Assembly (NCBI GenBank): GCA_964247735.1
Contig: CAXTVS010000002.1
Span: 62,001 to 126,000, forward strand
DNA from: Lichenicola sp964247735
Lineage (GTDB): Bacteria; Pseudomonadota; Alphaproteobacteria; Acetobacterales; Acetobacteraceae
Reading direction: 5' to 3'
DNA: 64,000 nucleotides
The notes beneath the pieces are model-generated. The model searched no databases. It saw nothing but the letters and a program-made list of their open reading frames with translations, and was not told the origin of the DNA. Positions 18,866 to 27,840 of this stretch are shown piece by piece. Each line of letters starts with the position of its first letter. Positions within the stretch are counted from its first letter, which is position 1. The position numbers and the translations under genes are program-made.

Positions 18866-19375
18866 ATGCAACTGATCCCCGTGCTTCTGCTGTCCGGCCT
18901 GCTGGCCGGAACCACCCTGCACGCGGCGCGTGCCGCCGATGCCATGTCAGCTACCGACAGGAAGTTCGCCGCAATGGTGAGCCAGGGCGGCATGTTCGAG
19001 GTGCAGGCGGGCACGGTCGCTGCCGACCAGGGCAGCACGCAGGTGATCAAGGACCAGGGCAACACCGAGGAGCACGACCATAAGCTGGTCGGGGCCAAGC
19101 TGACCTCGATCGTATCCGACGCCGGCATGACCCTGCCCGACAGCTTGAACTCGGTTTTCCAGACCGAGCTGGACGATCTCAAGGCGCTGTCAGGAACCGC
19201 CTTCGACTCGATGTATCTGAAGGACATGGAAGACATCCACGCCAAGGATGGGGCGGCATTCGCAGCGGAAGCGAGGAACGGCTCGAACCCTAAGCTGCGG
19301 GCGTTCGCAGCGGAAACCCACAGGATCGTCCAGAGCCATATTGGCGAACTGCGTGCGACAGCCGCCGCGCGCTAG
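18866..19375 (+). CDS. DUF4142 domain-containing secreted protein
   Basis: A 169-residue protein with a Sec signal peptide (MQLIPVLLLSGLLAG, predicted cleavage after the HAARA region) and a ferritin-like four-helix DUF4142 domain: DRKFAAMVSQGGMFEVQAG, a DHKLVGAKL helix, LKDMEDIHAKDGAAF and TLRAFAAETHRIVQSH-like terminal helix. Family members are common in alphaproteobacteria, often duplicated, and are linked to stress, but no biochemical role is established. It lies convergent to oxyR. Confidence 0.85.
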   Translation: MQLIPVLLLSGLLAGTTLHAARAADAMSATDRKFAAMVSQGGMFEVQAGTVAADQGSTQVIKDQGNTEEHDHKLVGAKLTSIVSDAGMTLPDSLNSVFQTELDDLKALSGTAFDSMYLKDMEDIHAKDGAAFAAEARNGSNPKLRAFAAETHRIVQSHIGELRATAAAR

Positions 19376-19384
19376 CCGAGACAC

Positions 19385-20329
19385 CTATTCCGGCACCGCT
19401 CGCATCTCGGGCGGGGCGTTCCGGTGCAGCTGGGTGGCGAGCTGCTCGAAGTCGGGACCGCGCGGATCGGTGGCGCGCCAGACCAGGCCGATGGTGCGGC
19501 CGGCGCGGGCGGCGTCCAGCGGACGCAGCCGGACCAGGCCGCTGAGCTCCGAGGTTTCGCGGGTGGCCAGGGACGGCATCAGCGCGTAGCCCTCCCCGGC
19601 CGCGACCATGTGGCGCAGCATCTCCAGGCTGGTGGCGGTACGCGGCGCACGGCCTTCGGAGCGAGCGCCCTCCGGCACGCGGCACAGCGACATCGCCTGG
19701 TCGCGCAGGCAGTGCCCGTCCTCCAGCAGGAGCAGGTCGTCGGTGCCCAGCGCCGACAGCGCCACCTCGTCGCTGTCCGCCAGCGGGTGGTCCACCGGCA
19801 GCAGCACGCGGAACGGCTCGAAGAACAGCGGCCGCGTCACGAGGCCTTCCCCCTCCACCGGCAGGGCGACCAGCGCCATGTCCAGGGTGAAGCGGGTCAG
19901 CGCGTCCAGCAGCCCCGTCGTCTGGTTCTCCTGCAGCCGCAGCACCAGCTCGGGAAACTGCACGCGCAGGTCGCGCAGCACCAGCGGCACGTAGTAGGGA
20001 CCTAGCGTCGGGATCACGCCGAGGTCGACCGGCCCGTTCAGCGCACCGGCCTGGCTGCGTGCCATCTCCATCAGCGAACGGGCCTCGCGCACCACCACCG
20101 CAATCTGTCGCAGCAGGATCTGGCCGGACGCGGTCGGGCTGACGCCGCCGCGGCCGCGCTCGAACAGCCGGGTGCCGAGCAGTGCCTCCAGCTTGCGTAT
20201 CTGCTCGCTCAGACCCGGCTGGCTGACTCCGCACCGCTCGGCAGCCCGGCCGAAATGAGACTGCTCCGCGACCGCCATCGCGTAGTCGAGGTCGCGCAGC
20301 GACAGGCCGGTGAGATGCTGCTGTGCCAT
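19385..20329 (-). CDS. oxyR: OxyR-type LysR regulator of peroxide response
   Basis: A LysR-family activator of 314 residues. The N-terminal winged helix (HFGRAAERCGVSQPGLSEQI) is followed by the periplasmic-binding-like sensor domain. The redox loop is present: DGHCLRDQAMSLC supplies the two cysteines that form the disulfide in OxyR, and TSLEMLRHMVAAGEGYALMP is the usual segment after it. ATG at 20329 is chosen because GGAGG lies 8 bases upstream; in-frame ATGs at 20341 and 20359 also exist. The catalase-type target expected beside oxyR is not adjacent; ferrochelatase lies divergently beyond about 500 bp. Confidence 0.87.
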   Translation of the reverse strand: MAQQHLTGLSLRDLDYAMAVAEQSHFGRAAERCGVSQPGLSEQIRKLEALLGTRLFERGRGGVSPTASGQILLRQIAVVVREARSLMEMARSQAGALNGPVDLGVIPTLGPYYVPLVLRDLRVQFPELVLRLQENQTTGLLDALTRFTLDMALVALPVEGEGLVTRPLFFEPFRVLLPVDHPLADSDEVALSALGTDDLLLLEDGHCLRDQAMSLCRVPEGARSEGRAPRTATSLEMLRHMVAAGEGYALMPSLATRETSELSGLVRLRPLDAARAGRTIGLVWRATDPRGPDFEQLATQLHRNAPPEMRAVPE

Positions 20330-20838
20330 GGACAACGCCTCCATCCGCAGCAACCTCATAACAGGCCTCTATCGATCCGGTAAAGATGATAGGCTCTGCC
20401 GATGACGATAGGCGCGAAACCCGTTCTTGGATGGACAGACGGGGATCGTGGCGCTTCGGGTCGAAGGCTCCCAGGCACGGCAACCGGAACCCGGACGCGA
20501 TCACCGTCGGTAGCGAGCGTGACCCACCGCAGCGTCGACGGCATCCGGACGGCTACTGCACCCGCGTCCTCCCGTCCGGAACCGGTGTCTACCGCCGCGT
20601 TAAGGCGCAACCCGCGACCAGGTCGTGCTCCGGCCTGCTCCGGATGTTCGGCGGGAAGCGGGACCGGTGCTGCACCGGATGCGGCTCCGCACCGGTGCGC
20701 GCCTCCGGCCAACGGCCTGGAGGTGGCTCAGGCGGCCGGGCGGCAGCCTCAGGGGCCTGCCTCGCCGGGCGGGCGATGTCCGCGGCAGCGTCGCCGCCGC
20801 CACTCCCGTAAGGACGCCCTCCGCACTACCTTGTGCTC
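20330..20838. other. Long intergenic region between oxyR and hemH
   Basis: No gene is recognised. Two ATAGGC boxes (near 20389 and 20410) lie 15-16 bases apart just upstream of oxyR and resemble ATAG half-sites of OxyR operators, so autoregulation is possible. The rest shows only shadow frames. Confidence 0.35.
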
Positions 20839-21888
20839 ATGAGCTTCATCGACGCCAGGAACCGCCGGACCGGCAATGCCGGCACCGCCACCGCCAGCGT
20901 GCGCCCCGGCACCGCCGGCGTGCTGCTGGTCAACCTCGGCACCCCCGACGCGGCCGACAACCGCTCGGTCCGGCGCTACCTCGGCGAGTTCCTGTCCGAC
21001 CGGCGGGTGATCGAGGCCAGCCCCCTGGTCTGGCAGCCGATCCTGCGCGGCATCGTGCTCAACACCCGGCCGCGCAAGAGTGCGGCCAACTACAGGCGGA
21101 TCTGGAACGCGGCGCGCAACGAGAGCCCGCTCCGCACCTATACCCGCTCCCAGGCCGAGCAGCTCGACGCCCGGCTCAACGCGGAGCGGATCCCGGTCGA
21201 GTGGGGCATGCGCTACGGCACGCCGACCACCGCGGGGGCGATCGACCGGCTGATCAGCCGCGGCTGCGACCGCATCCTGCTGCTGCCGCTGTATCCGCAG
21301 TATTCCGCCACCACCACCGCCACCGCCAACGACCAAGCGTTCCGCGCGCTGATGCGGCTGCGCAGGCAGCCGGCGCTGCGCACGGTGCCGTCGTTCCCGG
21401 ACGATCCGGCCTACATCGACGCGCTGGCAGCGAGCGTGCGCCGGCGCCTGGGAGAGCTGGACTGGACGCCGGAGGTGCTGATCGCCTCGTTCCACGGCCT
21501 GCCGGTGGAGTACGTGCAGCGCGGCGATCCGTACGTGACCGAGTGCGCGCGCACCATGACCGCATTGCGTGCGGCGCTCGGCATGACGCCGCGGGAGCTG
21601 CCGCTGACGTTCCAGAGCCGGTTCGGGCCGACCCGCTGGCTCGGGCCCTACACCGAGCCCAGGGTGAAGAAGCTGGCGGCGGCCGGGGTCAGGCGGATCG
21701 TGGTGCTGACGCCGGGCTTCCTGGCCGACTGCATCGAGACGCTGGACGAGATCGGCAACGAGCTGCGCGAAGCGTTCGAGCACGCCGGCGGCGAGAAGTT
21801 CGCCACCGTGCCCTGCCTCAACGACAGCGCGGAGGCGATCGACATGCTGGAGCGGCTGGTGCGGCGGGAGCTCGCAGGCTGGCGGTGA
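20839..21888 (+). CDS. hemH: Ferrochelatase
   Basis: Inserts Fe2+ into protoporphyrin IX, the last step of haem synthesis. The 349-residue protein shows the family landmarks: GVLLVNLGTPD near residue 27, RYLGEFLSDRRVIE, the ESPLRTYT segment, LLPLYPQYSATTTA near 150, the ASFHGLP catalytic His segment near 220, QSRFGPTRWLGP near 258 and the Glu-containing PGFLADCIETLDEIG near 293. ATG at 20839 is used; a GTG 6 bp earlier is in frame. No [2Fe-2S] C-terminal extension. Haem supply near oxyR would suit peroxide defence. Confidence 0.94.
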   Translation: MSFIDARNRRTGNAGTATASVRPGTAGVLLVNLGTPDAADNRSVRRYLGEFLSDRRVIEASPLVWQPILRGIVLNTRPRKSAANYRRIWNAARNESPLRTYTRSQAEQLDARLNAERIPVEWGMRYGTPTTAGAIDRLISRGCDRILLLPLYPQYSATTTATANDQAFRALMRLRRQPALRTVPSFPDDPAYIDALAASVRRRLGELDWTPEVLIASFHGLPVEYVQRGDPYVTECARTMTALRAALGMTPRELPLTFQSRFGPTRWLGPYTEPRVKKLAAAGVRRIVVLTPGFLADCIETLDEIGNELREAFEHAGGEKFATVPCLNDSAEAIDMLERLVRRELAGWR

Positions 21889-22213
21889 GCGGGGCGACGG
21901 GCCAGTTCGGTCTGTTCCTCACAGGCAGGTCCCGGAGGTCGCGTAGCAACGGACCCGAAGTTCGATCCGGCATGAACCCGAGGCTGGCGGGTTGCCGGCG
22001 ACAGGTCGATGCACGGATTGATGTGAACAGGAGACCTGCGGGGCCGCAGGCGCGAAACAGTCCCCGGCTCGTGCATCAAGCGTCGGTCTCCTGCATCCGG
22101 CCATGTCGGTCATCGCCATCATGCATGGAGACCTCCACCCTGCGGACCTTCGTCGTGGCGCGGCCACCCGGGGCAGCCTATCCTCCCGCCGAGCAAAGGA
22201 CGTAGCCGAGCTC
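21889..22213. other. Intergenic region, nothing recognised
   Basis: No gene or RNA was recognised between hemH and the epoxide hydrolase gene; it presumably carries the promoter of the latter. Confidence 0.35.
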
Positions 22214-23419
22214 ATGTCCCTCACGCCGTTCCATGTCCACGTTCCGGACACGACGCTTGACCGGATCCGCGACCGTGTCGCGTCGTTCCGCTGGGCCGGG
22301 TTCCACGAGCCCGAGGACGCCGGCGACTGGCGCCATGGTCCACCCGCGGCCTGGATGCGCGATCTTTGCGCCCACTGGGTCGATCACTACGACTGGCGTG
22401 ACGCAGAGAACGCACTCAACGCCTTCCCGCACTTCACGACCGACATCGACGGTCAGACCCTGCACATCATCCAGGAGCATGGTTCCGGTCCATCCCCGCG
22501 TCCGCTCCTTCTCATCCATGGCTGGCCCTACTCGTTCGCCAGCTACCTGCATCTGATCGAGCCGCTCGCCCACCCGGAACGCTTCGGCGGTCGCGAGGAG
22601 GACGCCTTCACCGTGGTCCTTCCCTCGCTCCCCGGCTACGACTTCTCGCCTCCGCCCACGACCCCTGTCGGCCCACGCCGCGTCGCCGCGTTGCTCGATC
22701 GTCTCATGACCGGGACGCTCGGTCACGACCGGTATCTCGTCCACGGCGGCGACTGGGGCAGCGCCACCGCCGAGATGCTCGGCTTCCACCACTCCGAGCA
22801 CGTCGCCGGCCTGCACCTGACGATGCTGAGCGTCCGCCATCATGGCGCGCCGCCTCGCACCGGCATCGTGCCGGCGGACGCGGGCGAGGACGAGCGCGCC
22901 TTCGCCCTGCGCGAGGCCGACCTGTGGAGGAACGAGAGCGCCTATGCCCGCATCCAGGCGACCAGGCCGCTGAAACTCGCCTACGGGATGTTCGACAGTC
23001 CTGTCGGGGTCGCAGCCTGGATCGCCGAAGCGTTCCATGCCTGGTCCGATCTCAGGCAACGGTGCTTCGATGATGCCATCCCGAAGGACCGCCTGCTCAC
23101 CGAGATCATGCTCTACCTCGTGACCGACAGCTTCAATGCTTCCACCTGGATCTACGTCGCCGAGGGACGCGAAGCTTACCAGACCCTCCCCCGTGGCGGT
23201 CGCATCGGGATCCCCGTTGCCCTCGCCGCCTATCCCGATCCCGTGTTTCCCATGCCACCCCGTGATGTCGCCGAGCGTTCGCACGCGGTGGTCCGCTACA
23301 CCGAGATGCCGAGCGGCGGCCATTTTCCGTTCTACGAGGCGGCAGGCTCGCTGCTTGACGATCTCCGGGCGTTTGCGCGGGGCCTTGCCTTCCCGGCGAA
23401 GCCGCTGACCGGAACATGA
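22214..23419 (+). CDS. Epoxide hydrolase (EHN-type alpha/beta hydrolase)
   Basis: A 401-residue enzyme with the N-terminal epoxide hydrolase (EHN) domain (FHVHVPDTTLDRIRDRV, then WRHGPPAAWMRDLCAHWVD) followed by an alpha/beta hydrolase core. HGWPYSFASY supplies the oxyanion HGWP motif, HGGDWGSATAEMLG the nucleophile elbow with Asp as nucleophile, and PSGGHFPFYEA the catalytic His. This fits microsomal-type epoxide hydrolases that open epoxides to diols. Physiological substrate unknown. The ATG is chosen by similarity; the frame runs further upstream to 22103. Confidence 0.88.
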   Translation: MSLTPFHVHVPDTTLDRIRDRVASFRWAGFHEPEDAGDWRHGPPAAWMRDLCAHWVDHYDWRDAENALNAFPHFTTDIDGQTLHIIQEHGSGPSPRPLLLIHGWPYSFASYLHLIEPLAHPERFGGREEDAFTVVLPSLPGYDFSPPPTTPVGPRRVAALLDRLMTGTLGHDRYLVHGGDWGSATAEMLGFHHSEHVAGLHLTMLSVRHHGAPPRTGIVPADAGEDERAFALREADLWRNESAYARIQATRPLKLAYGMFDSPVGVAAWIAEAFHAWSDLRQRCFDDAIPKDRLLTEIMLYLVTDSFNASTWIYVAEGREAYQTLPRGGRIGIPVALAAYPDPVFPMPPRDVAERSHAVVRYTEMPSGGHFPFYEAAGSLLDDLRAFARGLAFPAKPLTGT

Positions 23420-23544
23420 GCTGCGCTGCAGCACGAGTGTGGAACAGCCCACGGTCGAACCCGGCGGTGGCTGGCCGACCTGACCGCATCGACATGCAGC
23501 GGCCGGCATGGCCTCAATCATCCGGATGGAATCCGGGTCCGTCG

Positions 23545-24495
23545 CTACCGGATCGCCGTCTTGGTGAGGCGTTCCGCGACCACCTCGTCGGTCAGCAGGA
23601 CGTCCGGGCGCAGCAGCCGGATCGCGGCCAGGATGGCGATGAACTTGTACCAGCCGCCGGACGCCAGGACCAGCTTGCGCGCGGAGGACAGGTCGTCCGG
23701 GTGGATGGCGACGACGCGCTCGTTGATGTCGTGGTCGACGATGCGGCCGTCGGCGTCGATGAAGCGGCACAGCACGTCGCCGACCGCGCCGGCCTCCTCC
23801 AGCGAGGCCAGCTCCGCCTGGCCGAGCAGGCCGAACTTCGCGATCGTCGAGCGGGGCGACAGGTCGCCGACGCTGACGATCGCCAGGTCGAGCTGGGCGA
23901 CGCGGCGCGACAGGTCCTGCATGCCGGAATGGTGCATGAGGGCCGCGCGCGTGTGCACGTCGGGCGCGAACACCGGGGCGGCCATCAGGTAGCATTCCGC
24001 GGCGATCTGGTCGGCGAAGCGCCAGGCGAACTCCGACGGGTTGAAGGCGCTGACCCGCGTCAGGCCGCCGAGCAGCGATACCACGCGCACGCCCTGGTAC
24101 GGCCGCTTCGGCAGCGAGGACAGCGCGGCGCTGAGGGTCTGGCCCCAGCCGAGGCCGATGCTCATGTTGTCGGCCAGCGCGTCGGCGATGAAGGCGCCGA
24201 CCATCGCACCCAGGATGCCGGGGAGCTTGCTCTCGTCGCCGGGCGACGGGATCACGATGACGCGCTCGATCGCGTAGCGCTTCTCGATGATGCGCTCGAG
24301 CTCGACGCAGCGGGTCAGGGAGGACTGCACCCGGATCTGCACCGTGCCGTCCTGACGCGCCGCGGCCAGCATGCGCAGCACCCGGGCGCGGGTCATGCCG
24401 AGCTCCTGGGCGACCTGGTCCTGCGTCAGGCCCTCCATGTAGTACAGCCAGGCGGCCCGGATCCGCAGGTCCTCGTCCAGATCTGGATCGCTCAT
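23545..24495 (-). CDS. SorC-family sugar-phosphate-responsive regulator
   Basis: A 316-residue regulator with an N-terminal helix-turn-helix (YYMEGLTQDQVAQELGMTRA, then RVLRMLAAARQDG) and the SorC/DeoR-type effector domain that binds phosphorylated sugars: NMSIGLGWGQTLSAALSSLP, VVSLLGGLTR and the DLAIVSVGDLSPRS segment. EryD of the Brucella erythritol locus and LsrR are relatives. It is the last gene of the leftward cluster, 20 bp after the E2 gene, so it is co-transcribed with the enzymes it presumably controls. The likely operators are in the divergent region near 29.2-29.45 kb. Confidence 0.88.
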   Translation of the reverse strand: MSDPDLDEDLRIRAAWLYYMEGLTQDQVAQELGMTRARVLRMLAAARQDGTVQIRVQSSLTRCVELERIIEKRYAIERVIVIPSPGDESKLPGILGAMVGAFIADALADNMSIGLGWGQTLSAALSSLPKRPYQGVRVVSLLGGLTRVSAFNPSEFAWRFADQIAAECYLMAAPVFAPDVHTRAALMHHSGMQDLSRRVAQLDLAIVSVGDLSPRSTIAKFGLLGQAELASLEEAGAVGDVLCRFIDADGRIVDHDINERVVAIHPDDLSSARKLVLASGGWYKFIAILAAIRLLRPDVLLTDEVVAERLTKTAIR

Positions 24496-24515
24496 GGCCG
24501 CGGCTGTAGCACGGA

Positions 24516-25820
24516 TCAGGCCGGCACGCTCCGGGCCAGCTCGGCGATCAGCGCCGACACCAGGGGCGCCGCCTCCACATGCGGCATGTGCCCGGCCTCG
24601 ACCCGGTGCAGCGCGATCCGGCCCGGCAGCGCGGCAGCGTGCCGCGCCGGGATGATCGCGTCCTGCGTGCCCCAGACCACCTTCGCGGGCATCGTCACGC
24701 GCGGCAGCACGTGGCGCAGCGAGACGGCCTGGGTGCCGTCCGGGAACGCGGCCTCGGCCAGCCGCTGCTGGCAGGCGAGGTGGTCGCCGGTGCGTCCGCG
24801 CAGCGTCGCCCGAACGTAGGCGGGGGTGACGAGCGCCGGATCGGCGAACAGGTGGCGGAGCCAGGGGGCCAGGCTCGCCTCCGAGCGGGCGCGGAGCAGG
24901 CCGGACAGGAAGCCGCCGTCGATCTCGGGTCCCAGCCCGGCGGGTGCGACGAGGCACAGGGCGGCGACCTCGACGGTGCCGGCGTCGAGCAGGCCGAGCG
25001 CCACCGCGCCGCCCAGCGAGTGGCCGACGAGGACGCAGCGCCGGACCCCCTCCTCGTCGAGCACCGCCTGCACGGCGTCGACCAGGTCGTCGAAGCCGGC
25101 CGATCCCGCAGCCTCGGACCGGCCATGGCCGGGCAGGTCGACCAGCAGCAGGCGATGGTCGGCGTCCAGCTGCGACGACACCGCACGCCAGCCGGAGAGG
25201 TCGCTGCCGAACCCGTGCAGGAACACCAGCGGCAGGCCGGCGGCCTGCCTCGGCTTGCCGCGCCATTCGCGATGCAGGCCGACCCGCAGGGGCTCCGGAG
25301 CCGCCACATCCGGCAACACCGCGGCGGCCTGCTCGCGGAGGAGGTCGGCGGACAGGATGCGGCCGCGAGGACCGCTGCCCCGCACCCGATGGAGGTCGAT
25401 GGCCAGGCGCCGGGCCTCGCGACGCGCCAGCGGCGTCGCGCGCAGGCCGGCTTCCGGCGGGTCGACGGCAGCCGCAGGCGGCACGGCTCCGGCCGGCGGC
25501 ACCTCGGTCTCCGGCGCCGGACCGGGCAGCGTCGCCGCCTCCCGGTCCGGGTGGCCGGACGCCGGATCCGCCCATGCCTCGCCGTCCGACACGATCCACC
25601 CGACCGCGGCGCCGACGGCAACCTCCTCGCCGCCGGCGGCCCGGACGCCGCGCAGGATCCCGCTCGCGGGCGCGTCGATCTCCATCGCCGCCTTGTCGGT
25701 CTCGATCTCGAACAGCGGCTCGCCCTTGGCGACCGGACGACCCTCCTCGACCAGCCAGCGGCTGAACCGGCCGGAGGCCATGTCCATGTCGACGCGCGGG
25801 AAGATGATCTCGGTCGCCAT
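24516..25820 (-). CDS. Acetoin-dehydrogenase-type E2 with alpha/beta hydrolase domain
   Basis: A 434-residue acyltransferase component resembling AcoC. Order of domains: a lipoyl domain (residues about 1-75, lipoyl Lys in EIETDKAAMEID), an Ala/Pro linker, a peripheral-subunit-binding domain (ATPLARREARRLAIDLHRV, GSGPRGRILSADL), and an alpha/beta hydrolase domain with VFLHGFGSD, the nucleophile elbow VGHSLGGAVALG (Ser) and a C-terminal VEAGHMPHVE (His). The hydrolase domain replaces the usual chloramphenicol-acetyltransferase-like catalytic core, as in acetoin dehydrogenase complexes. No E3 gene is present locally. The ATG is 2 bp after the E1beta stop. Confidence 0.9.
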   Translation of the reverse strand: MATEIIFPRVDMDMASGRFSRWLVEEGRPVAKGEPLFEIETDKAAMEIDAPASGILRGVRAAGGEEVAVGAAVGWIVSDGEAWADPASGHPDREAATLPGPAPETEVPPAGAVPPAAAVDPPEAGLRATPLARREARRLAIDLHRVRGSGPRGRILSADLLREQAAAVLPDVAAPEPLRVGLHREWRGKPRQAAGLPLVFLHGFGSDLSGWRAVSSQLDADHRLLLVDLPGHGRSEAAGSAGFDDLVDAVQAVLDEEGVRRCVLVGHSLGGAVALGLLDAGTVEVAALCLVAPAGLGPEIDGGFLSGLLRARSEASLAPWLRHLFADPALVTPAYVRATLRGRTGDHLACQQRLAEAAFPDGTQAVSLRHVLPRVTMPAKVVWGTQDAIIPARHAAALPGRIALHRVEAGHMPHVEAAPLVSALIAELARSVPA

Positions 25821-25822
25821 GG

Positions 25823-26821
25823 TCAGACGGTTCCGCGTACCAGCGCGCGTGCCTTCTCCACGATGTCGCCGACCTGCGGCACCGCCGCGCGCTCCAGCTC
25901 GGGGTTGTAGGGCAGCGGACACTCCGCGCCGCCCAGCCGGCCGATCGGCGCGTCGAGGCGGTCGAACGCCTCGCTTTCGGCGATCAGGGCGCTGATCTCC
26001 GCGCCGATGCCGAGCGTTCGGACTCCCTCATAGACGCAGAGCAGGCGGGTGGTGCGCGACACGCTGTCGACGATGGTCGCCGCATCCAGCGGCCGCAGGG
26101 AGCGCAGGTCGATCACCTCGACCTCGATGCCATCCCCGGCCAGGATGGCGGCCGCCTCGAGCGCGCGATGCACCATGATCGCGGTGGCGACGATCGTCAG
26201 GTCGCGCCCGGTGCGACGGATCGCGGCCTTGCCGATCGGCGTGCGGTAGGGTTCGGACGGGACCGGGCCCTTCGTCTTGTACAGCAGCTTGTGCTCGAAG
26301 ATCATCACCGGGTCGGGATCGTCGATCGCGCTCAGCAGCAGGCCCTTGGCGTCCTCCGGCGTCGAGGGCTGCACCACCTTCAGGCCCGGCACGTGGGCGA
26401 ACCAGGCTTCCAGGCTCTGGCTGTGCTGCGCCGCCGCCCCGGTGCCGGAGCCTGCGGGGAAGCGCATCACCAGCGGGACAGACACGGCGCCGCCCAGCAT
26501 GTAGCGGATCTTGGCCGCCTGGTTGACGATCTGCTCCATCGCGAGCGTGGCGAAGTCGGAGAACTGGAACTCCAGCACCGGCCGGCTGCCGCACAGCGCG
26601 GCGCCGACGGCGACGCCGGCGGATCCCAGCTCGGCGATCGGCGTGTCGATCACCCGGTCCTCGCCGAACCGCTCGACCAGGTCGCCGGTGACCCCGAACG
26701 CGCCGCCGTAGACGCCGATGTCCTCGCCCATCAGGAACACCCGCTCGTCGGCCTCCATCGCCTGCGCCATCGCCTCCTGCAGCGCCTGGGCATAGGACAG
26801 CTCGCGCACCGGCCGGTCCAT
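25823..26821 (-). CDS. Thiamine-dependent 2-oxoacid/acetoin dehydrogenase E1 beta
   Basis: A 332-residue transketolase-like beta subunit. Landmarks: MGEDIGVYGGAFGVT near residue 32, DTPIAELGSAGVAVGAAL, EFQFSDFATLAMEQIVNQAA and VMRFPAGSGTGAAAQHSQSL, the last containing the conserved His of the active-site channel. The C-terminal transketolase domain (GIEVEVIDLRSLRPLD) is complete. It pairs with the E1alpha gene, 5 bp upstream. By family, it assists decarboxylation of a 2-oxoacid or cleavage of an acyloin such as acetoin; the E2 type favours the latter. Confidence 0.92.
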   Translation of the reverse strand: MDRPVRELSYAQALQEAMAQAMEADERVFLMGEDIGVYGGAFGVTGDLVERFGEDRVIDTPIAELGSAGVAVGAALCGSRPVLEFQFSDFATLAMEQIVNQAAKIRYMLGGAVSVPLVMRFPAGSGTGAAAQHSQSLEAWFAHVPGLKVVQPSTPEDAKGLLLSAIDDPDPVMIFEHKLLYKTKGPVPSEPYRTPIGKAAIRRTGRDLTIVATAIMVHRALEAAAILAGDGIEVEVIDLRSLRPLDAATIVDSVSRTTRLLCVYEGVRTLGIGAEISALIAESEAFDRLDAPIGRLGGAECPLPYNPELERAAVPQVGDIVEKARALVRGTV

Positions 26822-26826
26822 GGCGG

Positions 26827-27840
26827 CTACTCCGAGTAGACGTCGCGCAGCAGCGCGCCGACCGAGGGAGGCGGGCTGTTCTGGGCGAAGGCGATGCCGG
26901 CTGCGATCTCGGCGTCGGCCGCCTCGCGCACCGCGCCGACGTCGTCGCCGTCGAGGATGCCGAGCTCCAGCAGCTCGGTCTCGAAGCGCGTGATCGGATC
27001 GCGTGCCGACCAGGCCTCGATCTCGTCCCTGGTGCGATAGCGGTTGCGGTCGCTGCGGGAATGCCCGCGGATGCGGTAGGTCTTGCACTCGACCAGGCTC
27101 GGGCCGCGGCCGGCGCGTGCACGGTCGACCGCCTCGAACGCGGCGTCGGCGACGTCGGCGAAGCTGTTGCCGTCGACGATGCGGGCCGGGATGTTGTAGC
27201 CGAGGGCACGATCGGCCACGTTCGGCACCGACATCGACCGCTCGGTCGAGGTCGACATGCCGTACTGGTTGTTCTCGCACACGAACACGACGGCGAGCTT
27301 CCAGAGCGCCGCCATGTTCAGCGCCTCGTGGAACGCGCCCTCGTTCGAGGCGCCGTCGCCGAAGAAGCAGACCACGACATCGGTGCGCTTCTGCTGGCGC
27401 ATCGCCAGCGCCGCACCCACCGCGATCGGCAGGCCGCCGCCGACGATGCCGTTGGCACCGAGGTTGCCCTGGGCGACGTCGGCGATGTGCATCGAGCCGC
27501 CGCGGCCGCGGCAATAGCCGTCCTCCTTGCCGAAGAACTCGGCGAACATCCTGGCCGGATCCGCACCCTTGCCGATGCAGTGGCCGTGCCCGCGATGGGT
27601 GGAGGTGATCTTGTCCCCTGTGCCGAGGGCGGCGCAGACGCCGACCGCACTCGCCTCCTGGCCGATCGACAGGTGCATGGTGCCGTGGATCAGGCCGCGC
27701 ATGTAAGCCTGCTCGGCGCCTTCCTCGAACTGCCGGATCAGGTGCATGCGGCGCAGCGCTTCGCGCAGCTCCGCGGCGGACAGGCGGTCGTAGACCGCGG
27801 GGCGGTTGGTCCTGGTCTCGATCGCGGCCGGCAGCGTCAT
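26827..27840 (-). CDS. Thiamine-dependent 2-oxoacid/acetoin dehydrogenase E1 alpha
   Basis: A 337-residue alpha subunit that binds thiamine diphosphate. The cofactor motif starts at FFGDGASNEGAFHEAL and ends at VCENNQYGMST. Other family features are HLSIGQEASAVGVCAAL near residue 60, THRGHGHCIGKG and the phosphorylation-loop-like YRIRGHSRSDRNRYRT. Its ATG overlaps the stop of the upstream DXR-like gene by 4 bp (ATGA), so translation is coupled. In this cluster it may cleave 1-deoxyxylulose 5-phosphate, which is an acyloin like acetoin; that is inference. Confidence 0.92.
   Translation of the reverse strand: MTLPAAIETRTNRPAVYDRLSAAELREALRRMHLIRQFEEGAEQAYMRGLIHGTMHLSIGQEASAVGVCAALGTGDKITSTHRGHGHCIGKGADPARMFAEFFGKEDGYCRGRGGSMHIADVAQGNLGANGIVGGGLPIAVGAALAMRQQKRTDVVVCFFGDGASNEGAFHEALNMAALWKLAVVFVCENNQYGMSTSTERSMSVPNVADRALGYNIPARIVDGNSFADVADAAFEAVDRARAGRGPSLVECKTYRIRGHSRSDRNRYRTRDEIEAWSARDPITRFETELLELGILDGDDVGAVREAADAEIAAGIAFAQNSPPPSVGALLRDVYSE

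Noticed and set aside
19385..20838. Peroxidase or catalase gene controlled by the adjacent oxyR
   Set aside because: No such gene lies next to oxyR; the catalase-family gene at the left edge is about 18 kb away, so no direct link is claimed.
22178..23995. 605-codon open frame on the minus strand
   Set aside because: Antisense to the epoxide hydrolase and SorC genes; Arg/Gly/His-rich shadow composition with no family features, caused by high GC.
24496..25599. N-terminal extension of the SorC gene into the E2 gene
   Set aside because: Same strand but a different frame from the E2 coding sequence; SorC homology starts at MSDPDLD.
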